Source: a virus. Taken from it: a DNA stretch of 37,225 nucleotides. The notes under the pieces are model-generated. The model saw only the letters and a list, made by a program, of their open reading frames with translations, had not been told where the DNA came from and searched no databases. Positions 23,060 to 31,006 of the stretch are shown here, piece by piece. The stretch's first letter is position 1. Each line of letters opens with the position of its first letter. Both the position numbers and the translations under genes were made by a program. The DNA is taken from positions 1-37,225 of the IMG/VR virus record IMGVR_UViG_3300049259_000181; one strand, written 5' to 3'.

Positions 23060-23595
23060 CGGTGGTCTTCTTCCGCTTCGCCGTGGGGGTCGATGTCGTC
23101 GCCGTCGGCGGCTTCGAACAGGTGCTCGCCGGGAGGGTTGTGCCACCAGGTGCCGCCCCGGTACTGGGGTTCGCACCAGCAGCCGCTGCGGTGCTCGTGG
23201 TAGGCGAGGCGGGCGATCACGTCGTCGACGTCGACGGTTTCCTGGTGGTATTCGACGAGTTCTTCGGTGGCGATCAGGAACTCGATGACGTCGTCGACGT
23301 CGACCGCGAGGACCGCGTGCCCCTGGGGTGAGGTGAGGCTGATGTGGACGGTGTCGTGGCGCGGTTCGAGGCGCACGTCACCGACCCCGGCGGGGGACTG
23401 CAGACCTGCAGCGAGCAAATCGCGGGCGAACACCCAGTCGCTGATGGGCAAGCTGGGGAACGCGAGCCGCACCGCGTAGGGATCTTTGGTGTTGTAGTGC
23501 AGTTTCGCGAACAGTAGCTGTCCGCTGGTGATGAGGTCGGTGAGCACGGGCTGGACGACGGTGCTGGTGTCGGGCTGCCGGATGTAGGTGGCCAT
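23056..23595 (-). CDS. SsgA-like sporulation/cell-division protein
   Basis: A 179-aa protein. Residues about 15-118 follow the SsgA-family (SALP) pattern: KDPYAVRLAF (37-46), WVFARDLLAAGL (54-65), GVGDVRLEP (70-78), LTSPQGHA (87-94) and FLIATEELV (106-114). SALPs control septum placement, FtsZ recruitment and wall remodelling in sporulating actinomycetes. This one has an extra acidic C-terminal part (about 120-179) with CWC and several Trp/His, not typical of chromosomal SALPs. Carriage on a mobile element is unusual and suggests that the element acts on host septation. Start overlaps the preceding stop (TGATG). Confidence 0.85.
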   Translation of the reverse strand: MATYIRQPDTSTVVQPVLTDLITSGQLLFAKLHYNTKDPYAVRLAFPSLPISDWVFARDLLAAGLQSPAGVGDVRLEPRHDTVHISLTSPQGHAVLAVDVDDVIEFLIATEELVEYHQETVDVDDVIARLAYHEHRSGCWCEPQYRGGTWWHNPPGEHLFEAADGDDIDPHGEAEEDHR

Positions 23596-24095
23596 CACGC
23601 ACCGCCCTGGGTGGAGTCGGTGTGGGTCCCGTGGAACGGGCACGGCTGCGGGTAGGCCAGTGCGCCCGCCTGGCAGCACCAATGCCCGAACGGATCGGGT
23701 GTGAGGCCCATGGCGCCAACCCAACCCGGGAGAGCGGCGCAGCCCTCCGCGCGCTTGGTGATGTCCTTCGCCCCCAGCCGGTCCAGCAATCGACGCAACT
23801 GGCCGAGGTCCGTGGGCACCTCACGGTGCAGGGCCTCGAAGAACTCGGGGACATCGGCCAATGCCTGAAACGCGTCACCGAAGATCCGCAGGCGCAGGTA
23901 CGGCGTGCCACCAAGGACGTGCTCTTGGACGTCGAATTCCCACTTCACGCCACCACCGTCCGCGTCCGCCGAGATCTGCACGGATGGGAGTTCGTCGGCG
24001 ACGGCGGAGCGGTACCACGCTTCCTTGAGAACGATGTAGGCGAACGTGCAGTGGTCGTCAATCCGACGAGGCGGCTGGACCCAATTGGTGGCCAT
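23595..24095 (-). CDS. Unknown protein next to the SsgA-like gene
   Basis: A 166-aa protein with an alpha/beta N-terminal half and a C-terminal Cys/His group (HWCCQAGALAYPQPCPFHGT) likely to bind metal. ATG at 24095 lies in the repeated junction GGTGTGTGATGG. Function unknown; coupling suggests the same expression as the SsgA-like protein. Confidence 0.6.
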   Translation of the reverse strand: MATNWVQPPRRIDDHCTFAYIVLKEAWYRSAVADELPSVQISADADGGGVKWEFDVQEHVLGGTPYLRLRIFGDAFQALADVPEFFEALHREVPTDLGQLRRLLDRLGAKDITKRAEGCAALPGWVGAMGLTPDPFGHWCCQAGALAYPQPCPFHGTHTDSTQGGA

Positions 24096-24439
24096 CACAC
24101 ACCGCCGATCGGCCACACGGCGGCGACTGTGGTGCTGTCCCCGGCGGCGTGGTTCCCTCCGTGCCCGGCAAGACGGGTGCATGCCCACTCGTCGCAGGTG
24201 GCATCGCAGACGTCGACGAACCCCGTGGTGCCCTCGGTGTCGTCAAGCTCGCCGACCCGGTACACGCGTCGCCGGGCGAGAACTTCGCGCACCTTCTCGG
24301 CGCTGTAGACGGGCACGAACCCGCAGCCCTGCCGGTGTTCGCCGAGCGGCCCGGGATCGCAGGTGCAGCTGCCGCTCTGCTCGCACAGGTACTCGCCGAT
24401 GACGGCCAGTTCCTCGTCGCCGACTGCTGGTTCGGCCAT
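24095..24439 (-). CDS. Small protein with multiple Cys/His
   Basis: A 114-aa protein: CEQSGSCTCDPG near 20-31, then CGFVPVYSAEKVREVLARRR (a helix), then CDATCDEWACTRLAGHGGNH. The Cys/His sets suggest two zinc sites. ATG at 24439 overlaps the preceding stop; a GTG one codon earlier is possible. Confidence 0.6.
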   Translation of the reverse strand: MAEPAVGDEELAVIGEYLCEQSGSCTCDPGPLGEHRQGCGFVPVYSAEKVREVLARRRVYRVGELDDTEGTTGFVDVCDATCDEWACTRLAGHGGNHAAGDSTTVAAVWPIGGV

Positions 24440-24591
24440 CACACACCACCCCGGCGCCGCTGCTTGTGGATCTCCCGCAGGTCAGCCACTGTCCACAACA
24501 GCGGCTCGCTGCCGACGTCGCTGTGCAACGCGGCCAGCATCTCGGCGACCGCCTTCGCGGCCTGCTTCTTGGCTTTCCGGCGCTTCCCCAT
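24439..24591 (-). CDS. Small basic protein
   Basis: A 50-aa protein with basic ends (MGKRRKAKKQAAK and IHKQRRRGGV) around a helix. It might bind nucleic acid. ATG at 24591 overlaps the preceding stop (TGATG). Function unknown. Confidence 0.55.
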   Translation of the reverse strand: MGKRRKAKKQAAKAVAEMLAALHSDVGSEPLLWTVADLREIHKQRRRGGV

Positions 24592-25001
24592 CACGCAGCC
24601 GCCGTCCGGGGCGCGGGCACCGGCAGGAACAGGGCGCCACCCATCTGCCGTTTCTGCGCGTTCAGGGCGGCACGCAACTCGCGGAGGCAGTTGGCTTCCT
24701 CGCCGTCCGCGTAGTCCGAGTCGGGTCCGTCGGCGCCGTCTTCCACGCGCCACCGGAAATAGGCGGCGGTGATCTCCGAGGCGGCCATGCGGGCGGTGCG
24801 TTCGTCGGCGACGGGTTCGGTGAGCTGCCAGCCGAAGTCCGGGATGTCGCCGTCGGTGGCGTCCCGGAACGCGAACATCACCGCCAACTCGACGGCGCGG
24901 CGGGTGAGGATGCCGGCGAGGTGCGCATAGGTGGGTTCGCCGGCCAGCGACACCGGTGTGGTGATGGTCGCGTGGGGGAGTTCGGTGATGCGAGTTGTCA
25001 T
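24591..25001 (-). CDS. First gene of operon B, unknown
   Basis: A 136-aa protein, helical and acidic in the middle (DGADGPDSDYADGEEANCL). The ATG at 25001 is used because an earlier in-frame start at 25046 coincides with the predicted transcription start. AGGA lies 9-12 nt upstream of the ATG. It opens the 17-kb leftward run behind the operator-containing promoter. Family not recognised. Confidence 0.65.
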   Translation of the reverse strand: MTTRITELPHATITTPVSLAGEPTYAHLAGILTRRAVELAVMFAFRDATDGDIPDFGWQLTEPVADERTARMAASEITAAYFRWRVEDGADGPDSDYADGEEANCLRELRAALNAQKRQMGGALFLPVPAPRTAAA

Positions 25002-25046
25002 GAGGTTGGTCCTGGTGGCCGTATGTGTATTACCTGGTACTGTCAC

Positions 25047-25075
25047 ACTTTACGTCAACTGATGTCAACCGGCAA
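25047..25075 (-). promoter_or_regulatory. Operon B promoter with embedded operator
   Basis: Read leftward: TTGCCG (-35, 25070-25075), 17-nt spacer GTTGACATCAGTTGACG, TAAAGT (-10, 25047-25052). The spacer and -10 share 21 identical bases (25049-25069) with the operon A promoter. The operator contains the direct repeat GTCAAC-TGAT-GTCAAC (+ strand). The leader to the ATG at 25001 would be about 40 nt. Repression by one of the HTH proteins at the right end is inferred. The rest of the 240-nt gap to dnaB holds no gene or clear terminator that I can see. Confidence 0.7.
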
Positions 25076-25241
25076 GAGGGTTGAGGCACACCAAGGGTTC
25101 CAATCGGGGAGTGGATCGGCGGTTTACAGCACCGTCCGGCCGGCTGACATAGACGTGTACCGACGAACCTGGGTGCTCGCGGCCACGAGGGCGCCGAGCC
25201 CGGTTCAACGCGTCACAGGCGAACTCAGGGCCCGTTTCCGG

Positions 25242-26561
25242 TCAGACCGCGCGCAGACCCGAGTAGTTACTCAACGCGCTCCGATCCGGGCGCCACACCA
25301 GCCGCACATCACCAGTCGGCCCCTGCCGGTGCTTCGCCAACGCCAACTGCCGCTCGCCCGGCCGGGTGTCGTCGTCCCACAGGAAAATCACGCCATCCGC
25401 GTCCTGCTCCAGCGAACCCGACTCACGCAGATCAGCCAGGATCGGGCGCGGCACCTGCCGCTTCTCGACCTCCCGGTTGAGCTGCGCCGCCGCAACAACC
25501 GGAACATCAAGCTCACGCCCCAGCAGCTTCAACGCCTGCGAAAACCCCGTCACCTCGACCTGGCGGGACTCGCTACGCTCCCCGGCCTTCATCAACTGCA
25601 CATAGTCCACAACCACGATCCCGCACTTCGCCGGCCCGCGGACATGGTCACGCGCCAGGCTGCGCAGCTTCGGAGGTGTCAGCGAAAACGGATTCTCGAT
25701 CCGCAGCGGCGTGTCCCGCAGCTGGAGGTTCGCGAGACGCACCTTTTCCCAGTCGTCCTCGGTCAGCTGGTGTTTCGACAGGTTGCGCAGGCTGACGCGG
25801 GCGACCTGCGCGAGCACACGGTCGGTGAGTTCCTCGCGGCTCATCTCCAGTGACACGAACAGCGCACCACAGCCCTGGCTTCGCACGACGTTGGTCGCGA
25901 TGTTGACCGCGAAATTCAACCCCAGCGTCGACTTGCCCACCCCCGGGCGGGCCGCGAGCACCGTGAACGTGCCCGGCCGCAACCCGCCGTCCAGCAACTC
26001 GTCCAGGTCCGCGAACCCAGTCGGCAGCGCCGGTGGCGTCGCTTCCGCGTACCGCTTCAGCGCGGCCTCGGTGAGTTCCCCGATCCAGGCGCCGTCGTCG
26101 TCGCCGCGGCGCACGAACGACGTAGTGGCGCGATCGACCACCGCGCGAGCCTGCTCAAGTAGATCGGGCAGTTCGTCGACGGTCGTATCCCGGTGCGCCA
26201 TGTCCTGCAACGCCGAGGTCGCCTCGAGCAGCCTGCGTCTGACCGCGGTCCCGGCCACCATCTGGGCGTAGTAGGCGACGTTCGCGACCGCACCGGTTTG
26301 GTACAGGTCGAGTAGGTACGGCGCCCCGCCGCACCGCTCCAGGTCCTCGCCGAGTTGCTCGGCGACCGTGATCGGATCGACCTCCCGGTCCGCGTCACGC
26401 ACCGCGAGGATCGCCGCGTAGATCCGCCGGTGCGCATGCCGGTAGAAATCATCCGCGGTAAGCCAGTCCGCGGCCTCCGGGATGCGTTTCGGTGCGCGCA
26501 TCACCGCGCCGAGCAGGCCACGCTCGGCGTCGAGATCGGATGGGGGCAGGGGCTCGGTCAC
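25242..26561 (-). CDS. dnaB: Replicative DNA helicase DnaB
   Basis: A 439-aa DnaB. The N-terminal collar domain (about 10-115) is followed by a linker and a RecA-like motor with Walker A ARPGVGKST (204-212), Walker B IVVVDY (315-320), AQLNREVEKR (359-368) and DLRESGSLEQDAD (377-389). It unwinds the fork as a hexamer and recruits host primase. Length is near that of bacterial DnaB (about 450-470). GTG at 26561 overlaps the initiator gene stop (GTGA), so initiator and helicase are made together. Having its own DnaB frees the element from the host loader-helicase pair, as in many phages. Confidence 0.95.
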   Translation of the reverse strand: MTEPLPPSDLDAERGLLGAVMRAPKRIPEAADWLTADDFYRHAHRRIYAAILAVRDADREVDPITVAEQLGEDLERCGGAPYLLDLYQTGAVANVAYYAQMVAGTAVRRRLLEATSALQDMAHRDTTVDELPDLLEQARAVVDRATTSFVRRGDDDGAWIGELTEAALKRYAEATPPALPTGFADLDELLDGGLRPGTFTVLAARPGVGKSTLGLNFAVNIATNVVRSQGCGALFVSLEMSREELTDRVLAQVARVSLRNLSKHQLTEDDWEKVRLANLQLRDTPLRIENPFSLTPPKLRSLARDHVRGPAKCGIVVVDYVQLMKAGERSESRQVEVTGFSQALKLLGRELDVPVVAAAQLNREVEKRQVPRPILADLRESGSLEQDADGVIFLWDDDTRPGERQLALAKHRQGPTGDVRLVWRPDRSALSNYSGLRAV

Positions 26562-27718
26562 GCAACACCAGCCCGGCGGTTCCACGCGCGAACCAGAACC
26601 CGCCGCACCTCGGCGCGCCGCACCGACAGCCGCTCAGCAGCCCAGTCGTCGAAAAACGCCCGCCGCGCGGTTGCGTCCTCCTCGGTCCACCCATTCGGGC
26701 GGTCCACATCGTCCCCAGGCCACGGAGGCGGCTGCTGGCTGTCCGGACCCAGAATGCCCTGGACACGCCGACGGGTCAGGTACTCGTCCGGGATGTGCTG
26801 CGGATCCACCCGCGGGGTCCCGTACTCGTCGATCAGCGGTTTCTCCGGGTCTTCACCCGCGTTCAGCCGCCCGGCGGCGTCGTCGTACAGCCATTGCAGC
26901 GCCTTCGCCGTGTAGGCGTTGTCGCGCCGGTTCCACTCGCCGAGCGCCGCGCTGAGGCAGTCCCGGTCGTATCCGGCGCGGACCGCGCGGTCGACCTGCT
27001 CGGTCATCTCCCGGATCAACTTGTCCGACAGCCGTGTCGCGTGCCCCGCCCGCCACGCCTCGACGAGGCGGCGAGTGTCGGGGTGCGTCGCTGTCGCGTT
27101 GAGTTCCTCGAGCTTCTGACGGCGCGGTGTGGCTGGAGGCTCCGGGGATGGGGCAGCAGTCGGTTCCGGCGGCGCCTCGCGCGCGACGCGCGTGTGTGCG
27201 TGCGCGTCGCGCGTGTGCGCACGTGTCGCGCCCGCGCGCGCCCCCACCACTTCCGAAGGAAGTGAAGAAGAGGTGGCTAGTACGGGGATCGTACTAGGGT
27301 CAGCGTTTTCCCTGGTCGTAGCTGGTTCAATCCCCGTACTAGGGGGGTTCAATCCCCGTACCGGCCCTGGTTCAATCCCCGTACCGGCCCCAGTACGATC
27401 CCCGTACTGGGGGGCCGGTTCGATCCCCGTACTGGGGGCCAGGGTCAACAGGTACGTGCTGTTGCCGGTTCCGCCGTCCTCCCGCTGCTGCGACGCGGTC
27501 TTCAACAGGCCCGCGTTCCGAAGGATCGTGAGCGCGTTCGACACCGTGCCGCGGGACATGCCGCACCGTTGCACGAGGACGGTCAGGGACATGTCGTCGC
27601 TGCAGGTGCCGTCGCTGTCGGCGTCGTCCGCCAACACCATCAAGACGAGTTTCGCCGACGTGTTACCCAGTGGCGGGAGCTGGCGCATAGCCCAGCGCAT
27701 GATCTTTCGGTTGCCCAC
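26558..27718 (-). CDS. Winged-helix replication initiator (origin-binding) protein
   Basis: A 386-aa protein. Residues about 1-93 form a helix-turn-helix/winged-helix domain of the phage replisome-organiser kind (MRWAMRQLPPLGNTSAKLVL, MSLTVLVQRCGMSRGTVSNA, LTILRNAGLL). Residues about 94-200 are a low-complexity linker whose DNA carries the iteron-like repeats. The C-terminal part (200-386) is helical and may contact DnaB, whose gene overlaps the stop. This is the layout of lambda O and similar initiators, where the origin is inside the initiator gene. GTG at 27718 has AGGAAAGG upstream. Origin binding is inferred. Confidence 0.75.
   Translation of the reverse strand: MGNRKIMRWAMRQLPPLGNTSAKLVLMVLADDADSDGTCSDDMSLTVLVQRCGMSRGTVSNALTILRNAGLLKTASQQREDGGTGNSTYLLTLAPSTGIEPAPQYGDRTGAGTGIEPGPVRGLNPPSTGIEPATTRENADPSTIPVLATSSSLPSEVVGARAGATRAHTRDAHAHTRVAREAPPEPTAAPSPEPPATPRRQKLEELNATATHPDTRRLVEAWRAGHATRLSDKLIREMTEQVDRAVRAGYDRDCLSAALGEWNRRDNAYTAKALQWLYDDAAGRLNAGEDPEKPLIDEYGTPRVDPQHIPDEYLTRRRVQGILGPDSQQPPPWPGDDVDRPNGWTEEDATARRAFFDDWAAERLSVRRAEVRRVLVRAWNRRAGVA
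27277..27432. repeat. Iteron-like repeat array, candidate replication origin
   Basis: Six copies of ATCCCCGTAC lie in the linker part of the initiator gene. Five are direct: 27330-27339, 27352-27361, 27375-27384, 27398-27407 and 27423-27432, spaced 22, 23, 23 and 25 bp, about two helical turns. One is inverted at 27280-27289. Four direct copies extend to GGTTC[AG]ATCCCCGTAC. Copy 5 is a perfect palindrome with 10-bp arms (27388-27397 and 27403-27412) and the inverted copy one with 8-bp arms (27277-27297). The copies fall in different reading frames, so selection acts on DNA, not peptide. Origin function is inferred. Confidence 0.72.
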
Positions 27719-27774
27719 GGCCGTGCCTTTCCTGGTTGAGCGAAGCGTGTCAGTTGCGAGGCGAGGGCCGCGGG

Positions 27775-28002
27775 CTACGGGGGCCGGTGGTCGCAGTCGG
27801 CGGTGATGTCCCAGCGGCACAGGAGGCTTTCCAAATGCTCGGCGACCTGGTGGAGGGTGCCGGCGCGGCCGGGGCAGCCGTGGTGGTCGAGGAGGGCGGT
27901 GTCGCGGCGGCAGGCGGCGGTGTAGTCGGCGAGCCAGGCCCGTGCTTGGTGCGCGGTGACCCGGTTGGCGCGGTGTGTCAACTTTCCATGTGTCAAGTTC
28001 AC
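27775..28002 (-). CDS. Small helical protein with Cys/His
   Basis: A 75-aa protein (begins VNLTHGKLTHRANRV). Cys and His are spread over the sequence (C31, C43, C62, C70), possibly a zinc site. GTG at 28002 overlaps the helicase-methyltransferase stop (GTGA). A 56-nt gap follows before the initiator GTG. Function unknown. Confidence 0.58.
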   Translation of the reverse strand: MNLTHGKLTHRANRVTAHQARAWLADYTAACRRDTALLDHHGCPGRAGTLHQVAEHLESLLCRWDITADCDHRPP

Positions 28003-30533
28003 GCGGCGTCACCGTCCGTTGCTGGAAGGTCGAACAGGGTCGGGAGACTCGCGCGTCGTTCTTCGGTCTGCAGGTACTTGACGCCGTCCAGCCAGTAGCC
28101 GGGGTTGAGCTCCACAGCACGCCCACGGCGCCCGGCTTTCAGGGCGCGGACGGGCACGGTGCCGAGGCCGCCGAACGGGTCGTAGACGAGCTCTCCGGGG
28201 TTGCTGTACCGGGTGATGAGCCGGTCGACGATTTCGAACTGAATCGGACAAACATGCATGACTCGGGCGCGCCGGGACTGCTCGGTGTTGAGGGTGAGCA
28301 TGCGGTTGATGTCGTGCCACACCTCGGGGTGCCAGGAGCCGGGGGCGAGCGCCATGAACGTCGCGGGGAGCGCGCCTTTGCTGTCGAGGGTTTCGCCGAC
28401 GCGGATGTGGGCTTCGTAGTCGTAGACCTCGCGGAGGGTCTGTTCGGTGAACAGCCTGCTCATCTGTTCGGCGGGGAGGGCGGCGAGTTCGTCGGGGGTG
28501 AGGTGCCGGTCCCCTGAGGTGCGCCAGAACGCGTGCGCGTCGACCTGCCACCGTGCCCGCGTGTAGTCGGCTTTGTCTTTGGTGACAGGGGTGTCGGCGT
28601 AGCCCTTGGTGCGGTCGGTCTGCGGTTTGTGGAACAGCAGGATGTACTCGGGGCTGCCGGCCCCCATCTTGGTGGCGTCCTTGCACTGCTCAGACCAGCC
28701 CAACCGGTAGGTCTGGTTGTTCTCCCGCACCACGTCGGTGATGACGGTGATCATGCCGAGGTAGTCGAAACCGTGGCGTTGGCCGTGCATGATCGCTTCG
28801 GCGTGGAAGGGGGAGACGGTCGGGACGCCGGCGCCGGTGACCGCGCCGAACAGGATGCGGTCCTTGACGTGGCAGGCGTAGATCCGGCCCGGTTTCAGCA
28901 CCCGCAGCAGGTGCGGGGTGAGGTAGTCCATCTGCGCCCAGAAATGGGCGTTGTCGTCGGTGTGCCCAAAGTCCTCGTAGGCCGGGGTGTACTCGTAGTG
29001 GTTCGAGAAGGGGATGGACGTGACGATCAGGTCGACGGAGTTGTCCTCCAGCGCACTGGTCTCGGCAACGGTGTCGTTGTTCGCGAACACCCAGCCGTCG
29101 CCGGACGCTTCGATGCGTTCGACACCCATGCTGCGGGTGAGGGCGGCGACGATCCCGTCGGTGTCGAGGCCGTGCTCGCGGATGATGTCGCTCATGGTGT
29201 CGGTCAACTCCTCGTGCTGAGTCCATTTCGCGCGCAGGGTGCGGACGACTTCGCGCTCGGATTCGGCGTGGATGACGTGCACCTGGCAGGTGTGCTGCTG
29301 GCCGTAGCGCTGGATGCGATGCAGGGACTGAATGAAATCCGCGAACTTGTAGCTCACGCCCACGTAGATGGCGGTGTGGCATTGCTGCAGGTTCATGCCC
29401 TGGCCGAGCATCACCGGTTTCCCGATCAGTGCGGTGGTTTCCCGGTTGCGCCACTGCTCCAGCCGGGCCTCGCACTCGTCCGGTGTCAGGCCGCCGTGCA
29501 CGGACGAGTAGGAGACTCCGAGCTGGGTGAGGGCTTTCTCGGTGGCGTCCTGCTCGGCGTTGAGGTCGCACCAGATGATGATCTGGTCGCCGGCCGCGGC
29601 CGTAGTGTGTTCGGCGACGAGCTGGGTCATGCGGTCGATGCGCTCCGTGAGGGTGTCCCGTTTTTCGCGGGCCACGTCCTTGACGCCGAGCGTGCCGCCG
29701 CGGAACAGATGGGCTTGCCCATCCCGGTTGACCCCCGCGAGGCTGTGGTCGACGGCGACCTCGTGGAAGTGAACGTCGGCGTCGGGTAGGTCGTAGCCGG
29801 TGGCGTCGAACCCGAGGTCGGCGGGGGATTGCAGGAACACGGCCCACGTGTTGAGCCACAGGAAGAACTCGCGGCGCTTGTGCGGGTACAGGGTGAGGTT
29901 GTTCGCCTGGGTGGAGTCGCGCTGGAAGAACCGGGTGAGCGCTTCCCCGGTGGCCATCACACCGAGGAACCCGGCGTAGTGGATGAGTTCCTTGTGTCGG
30001 TTCGGAGATGGTGTGGCGGTGGCGACGAACCGATACGGCACCTGGTGGAACAGGGTCAGGAACGTCTGGAAGGTTTTCGACCCGAATGAGCGGAGCACTG
30101 CGGCTTCGTCGAGGCTGACCGCGTCGAACTCGTTGGGGTCGAGTTTGCCGTCGCGCACGGTTTCGTAGTTGGTGACGTAGATCCCGGGCCCGGTGGCGTC
30201 GTCGATGGAGCGGATGAACCGGGCGGTGAGGCCGATCGCGGCGGCTTCGGCGGCGAACTCGGTGCGCACCCCGAGTGGGCACACGATCAGCGCGCGTTGC
30301 CCGCCGGACTTGGCGAGGGTGAGCCTAAGCGACTCGAGTTGCATGCGGCACTTTCCAAGCCCGAATCTGGCGAACATGCCGCGCCGGCCACCGCGGACCG
30401 CCCACGCGACGATTGCGCGTTGGTGCGGTTTCAGCGACGAGTGCACCTCGGACTCGTCGACAGGGTGGCCGTAGGTGCGGCTGAAGTTGACCTTCTGTTC
30501 GAGGAACTCGGTGTAGCTCAGGGTGGCCGTCAT
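27999..30533 (-). CDS. Helicase-DNA methyltransferase fusion
   Basis: An 844-aa two-part protein. The N-terminal half is an SF2/SNF2-like helicase: FGLGKC (57-62, Walker A with Cys where Thr/Ser is usual), DEAA (142-145), ATATPSPN (171-178), HRIQRYGQ (405-412). The C-terminal half is an amino-methyltransferase of the beta order: catalytic TSIPF (505-509, in place of [DNS]PP[YF]) then SAM-binding DPFGGLGT (785-792) and a GRRGRAVELN element. It would methylate adenine N6 or cytosine N4. Phage P1 DarB also joins methylase and helicase and protects DNA from type I restriction, so an anti-restriction role is possible here. ATG at 30533 overlaps the DUF1643 stop. Confidence 0.85.
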   Translation of the reverse strand: MTATLSYTEFLEQKVNFSRTYGHPVDESEVHSSLKPHQRAIVAWAVRGGRRGMFARFGLGKCRMQLESLRLTLAKSGGQRALIVCPLGVRTEFAAEAAAIGLTARFIRSIDDATGPGIYVTNYETVRDGKLDPNEFDAVSLDEAAVLRSFGSKTFQTFLTLFHQVPYRFVATATPSPNRHKELIHYAGFLGVMATGEALTRFFQRDSTQANNLTLYPHKRREFFLWLNTWAVFLQSPADLGFDATGYDLPDADVHFHEVAVDHSLAGVNRDGQAHLFRGGTLGVKDVAREKRDTLTERIDRMTQLVAEHTTAAAGDQIIIWCDLNAEQDATEKALTQLGVSYSSVHGGLTPDECEARLEQWRNRETTALIGKPVMLGQGMNLQQCHTAIYVGVSYKFADFIQSLHRIQRYGQQHTCQVHVIHAESEREVVRTLRAKWTQHEELTDTMSDIIREHGLDTDGIVAALTRSMGVERIEASGDGWVFANNDTVAETSALEDNSVDLIVTSIPFSNHYEYTPAYEDFGHTDDNAHFWAQMDYLTPHLLRVLKPGRIYACHVKDRILFGAVTGAGVPTVSPFHAEAIMHGQRHGFDYLGMITVITDVVRENNQTYRLGWSEQCKDATKMGAGSPEYILLFHKPQTDRTKGYADTPVTKDKADYTRARWQVDAHAFWRTSGDRHLTPDELAALPAEQMSRLFTEQTLREVYDYEAHIRVGETLDSKGALPATFMALAPGSWHPEVWHDINRMLTLNTEQSRRARVMHVCPIQFEIVDRLITRYSNPGELVYDPFGGLGTVPVRALKAGRRGRAVELNPGYWLDGVKYLQTEERRASLPTLFDLPATDGDAA

Positions 30534-31006
30534 GCGGCACCTCCGAGGTACTCCACCGGCAGTGCGGTTTTCGGGATGTACAGAGGGTGCCGGGGTGCGC
30601 CGTGTTTAGTGGTGCCGAGGCAGCGGAGTGTGGCGGTGGTGTGCCGCAACCGTTCGGCGACGAGTGCGGCGCGGTCGCCGCCGTGCGCACCCCACGCCAG
30701 CACGGTCAGCGGGTCGTCGGCGCACCGTTCGAGGTAGGCGTCGTTGTCCGGGCCGATCGGGTCGGGGTGTCTGGTGAGCTGGGCGGGGTCGGTGGCGCGC
30801 AGTGCGTATGCGTTGCGGATGACGATCCCGGCGTAGCCCCAGTCGATGCCGAACCCGATGCAGCGGCGGACGCTCGGGTCGTCGATAGTTCCGTCGGCGG
30901 TCGAGGGGTTGAGCATGACCCAGCCGAGTAGCGGTCCTTCTTTCCAGCGGCGGACGAGTTCGTAGCGGTAGGTGCCGCAGGGGCTGATCACGGCGTCGCG
31001 CTTCAT
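30530..31006 (-). CDS. DUF1643 protein
   Basis: A 158-aa protein with the DUF1643 signatures: CGTYRYELVRRW near the start, VMLNPSTADGTIDDPSVRRC, VIRNAYALRATDP and TVLAWGAHGG. The family is found on phages, plasmids and near DNA-modification genes; its activity is not established. ATG at 31006 overlaps the cytosine methyltransferase stop (ATGA), within the repeated GCGATCGCATGA junction. Its position between two methyltransferases hints at a link to DNA modification. Confidence 0.88.
   Translation of the reverse strand: MKRDAVISPCGTYRYELVRRWKEGPLLGWVMLNPSTADGTIDDPSVRRCIGFGIDWGYAGIVIRNAYALRATDPAQLTRHPDPIGPDNDAYLERCADDPLTVLAWGAHGGDRAALVAERLRHTTATLRCLGTTKHGAPRHPLYIPKTALPVEYLGGAA

Noticed and set aside
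27324-27432. GGTTC[AG]ATCCC resembles a tRNA T-arm
   Set aside because: Repeated five times without D-arm, anticodon arm or acceptor stem, and inside a coding region. Read as iterons.
27277-27432. Possible CRISPR array
   Set aside because: Repeat units are about 16 bp with spacers of only 6-9 bp, inside a gene; no cas genes.
27970-28000. GTCAAC-like elements resembling the operator
   Set aside because: Spacing differs (TTGACA and GTTGACA 15 nt apart), they lie in the coding region of the 75-aa protein, and no -10/-35 pair matches.
28533-29789. 418-codon rightward open frame
   Set aside because: Antisense to the helicase-methyltransferase fusion, which has motifs for both enzymes.
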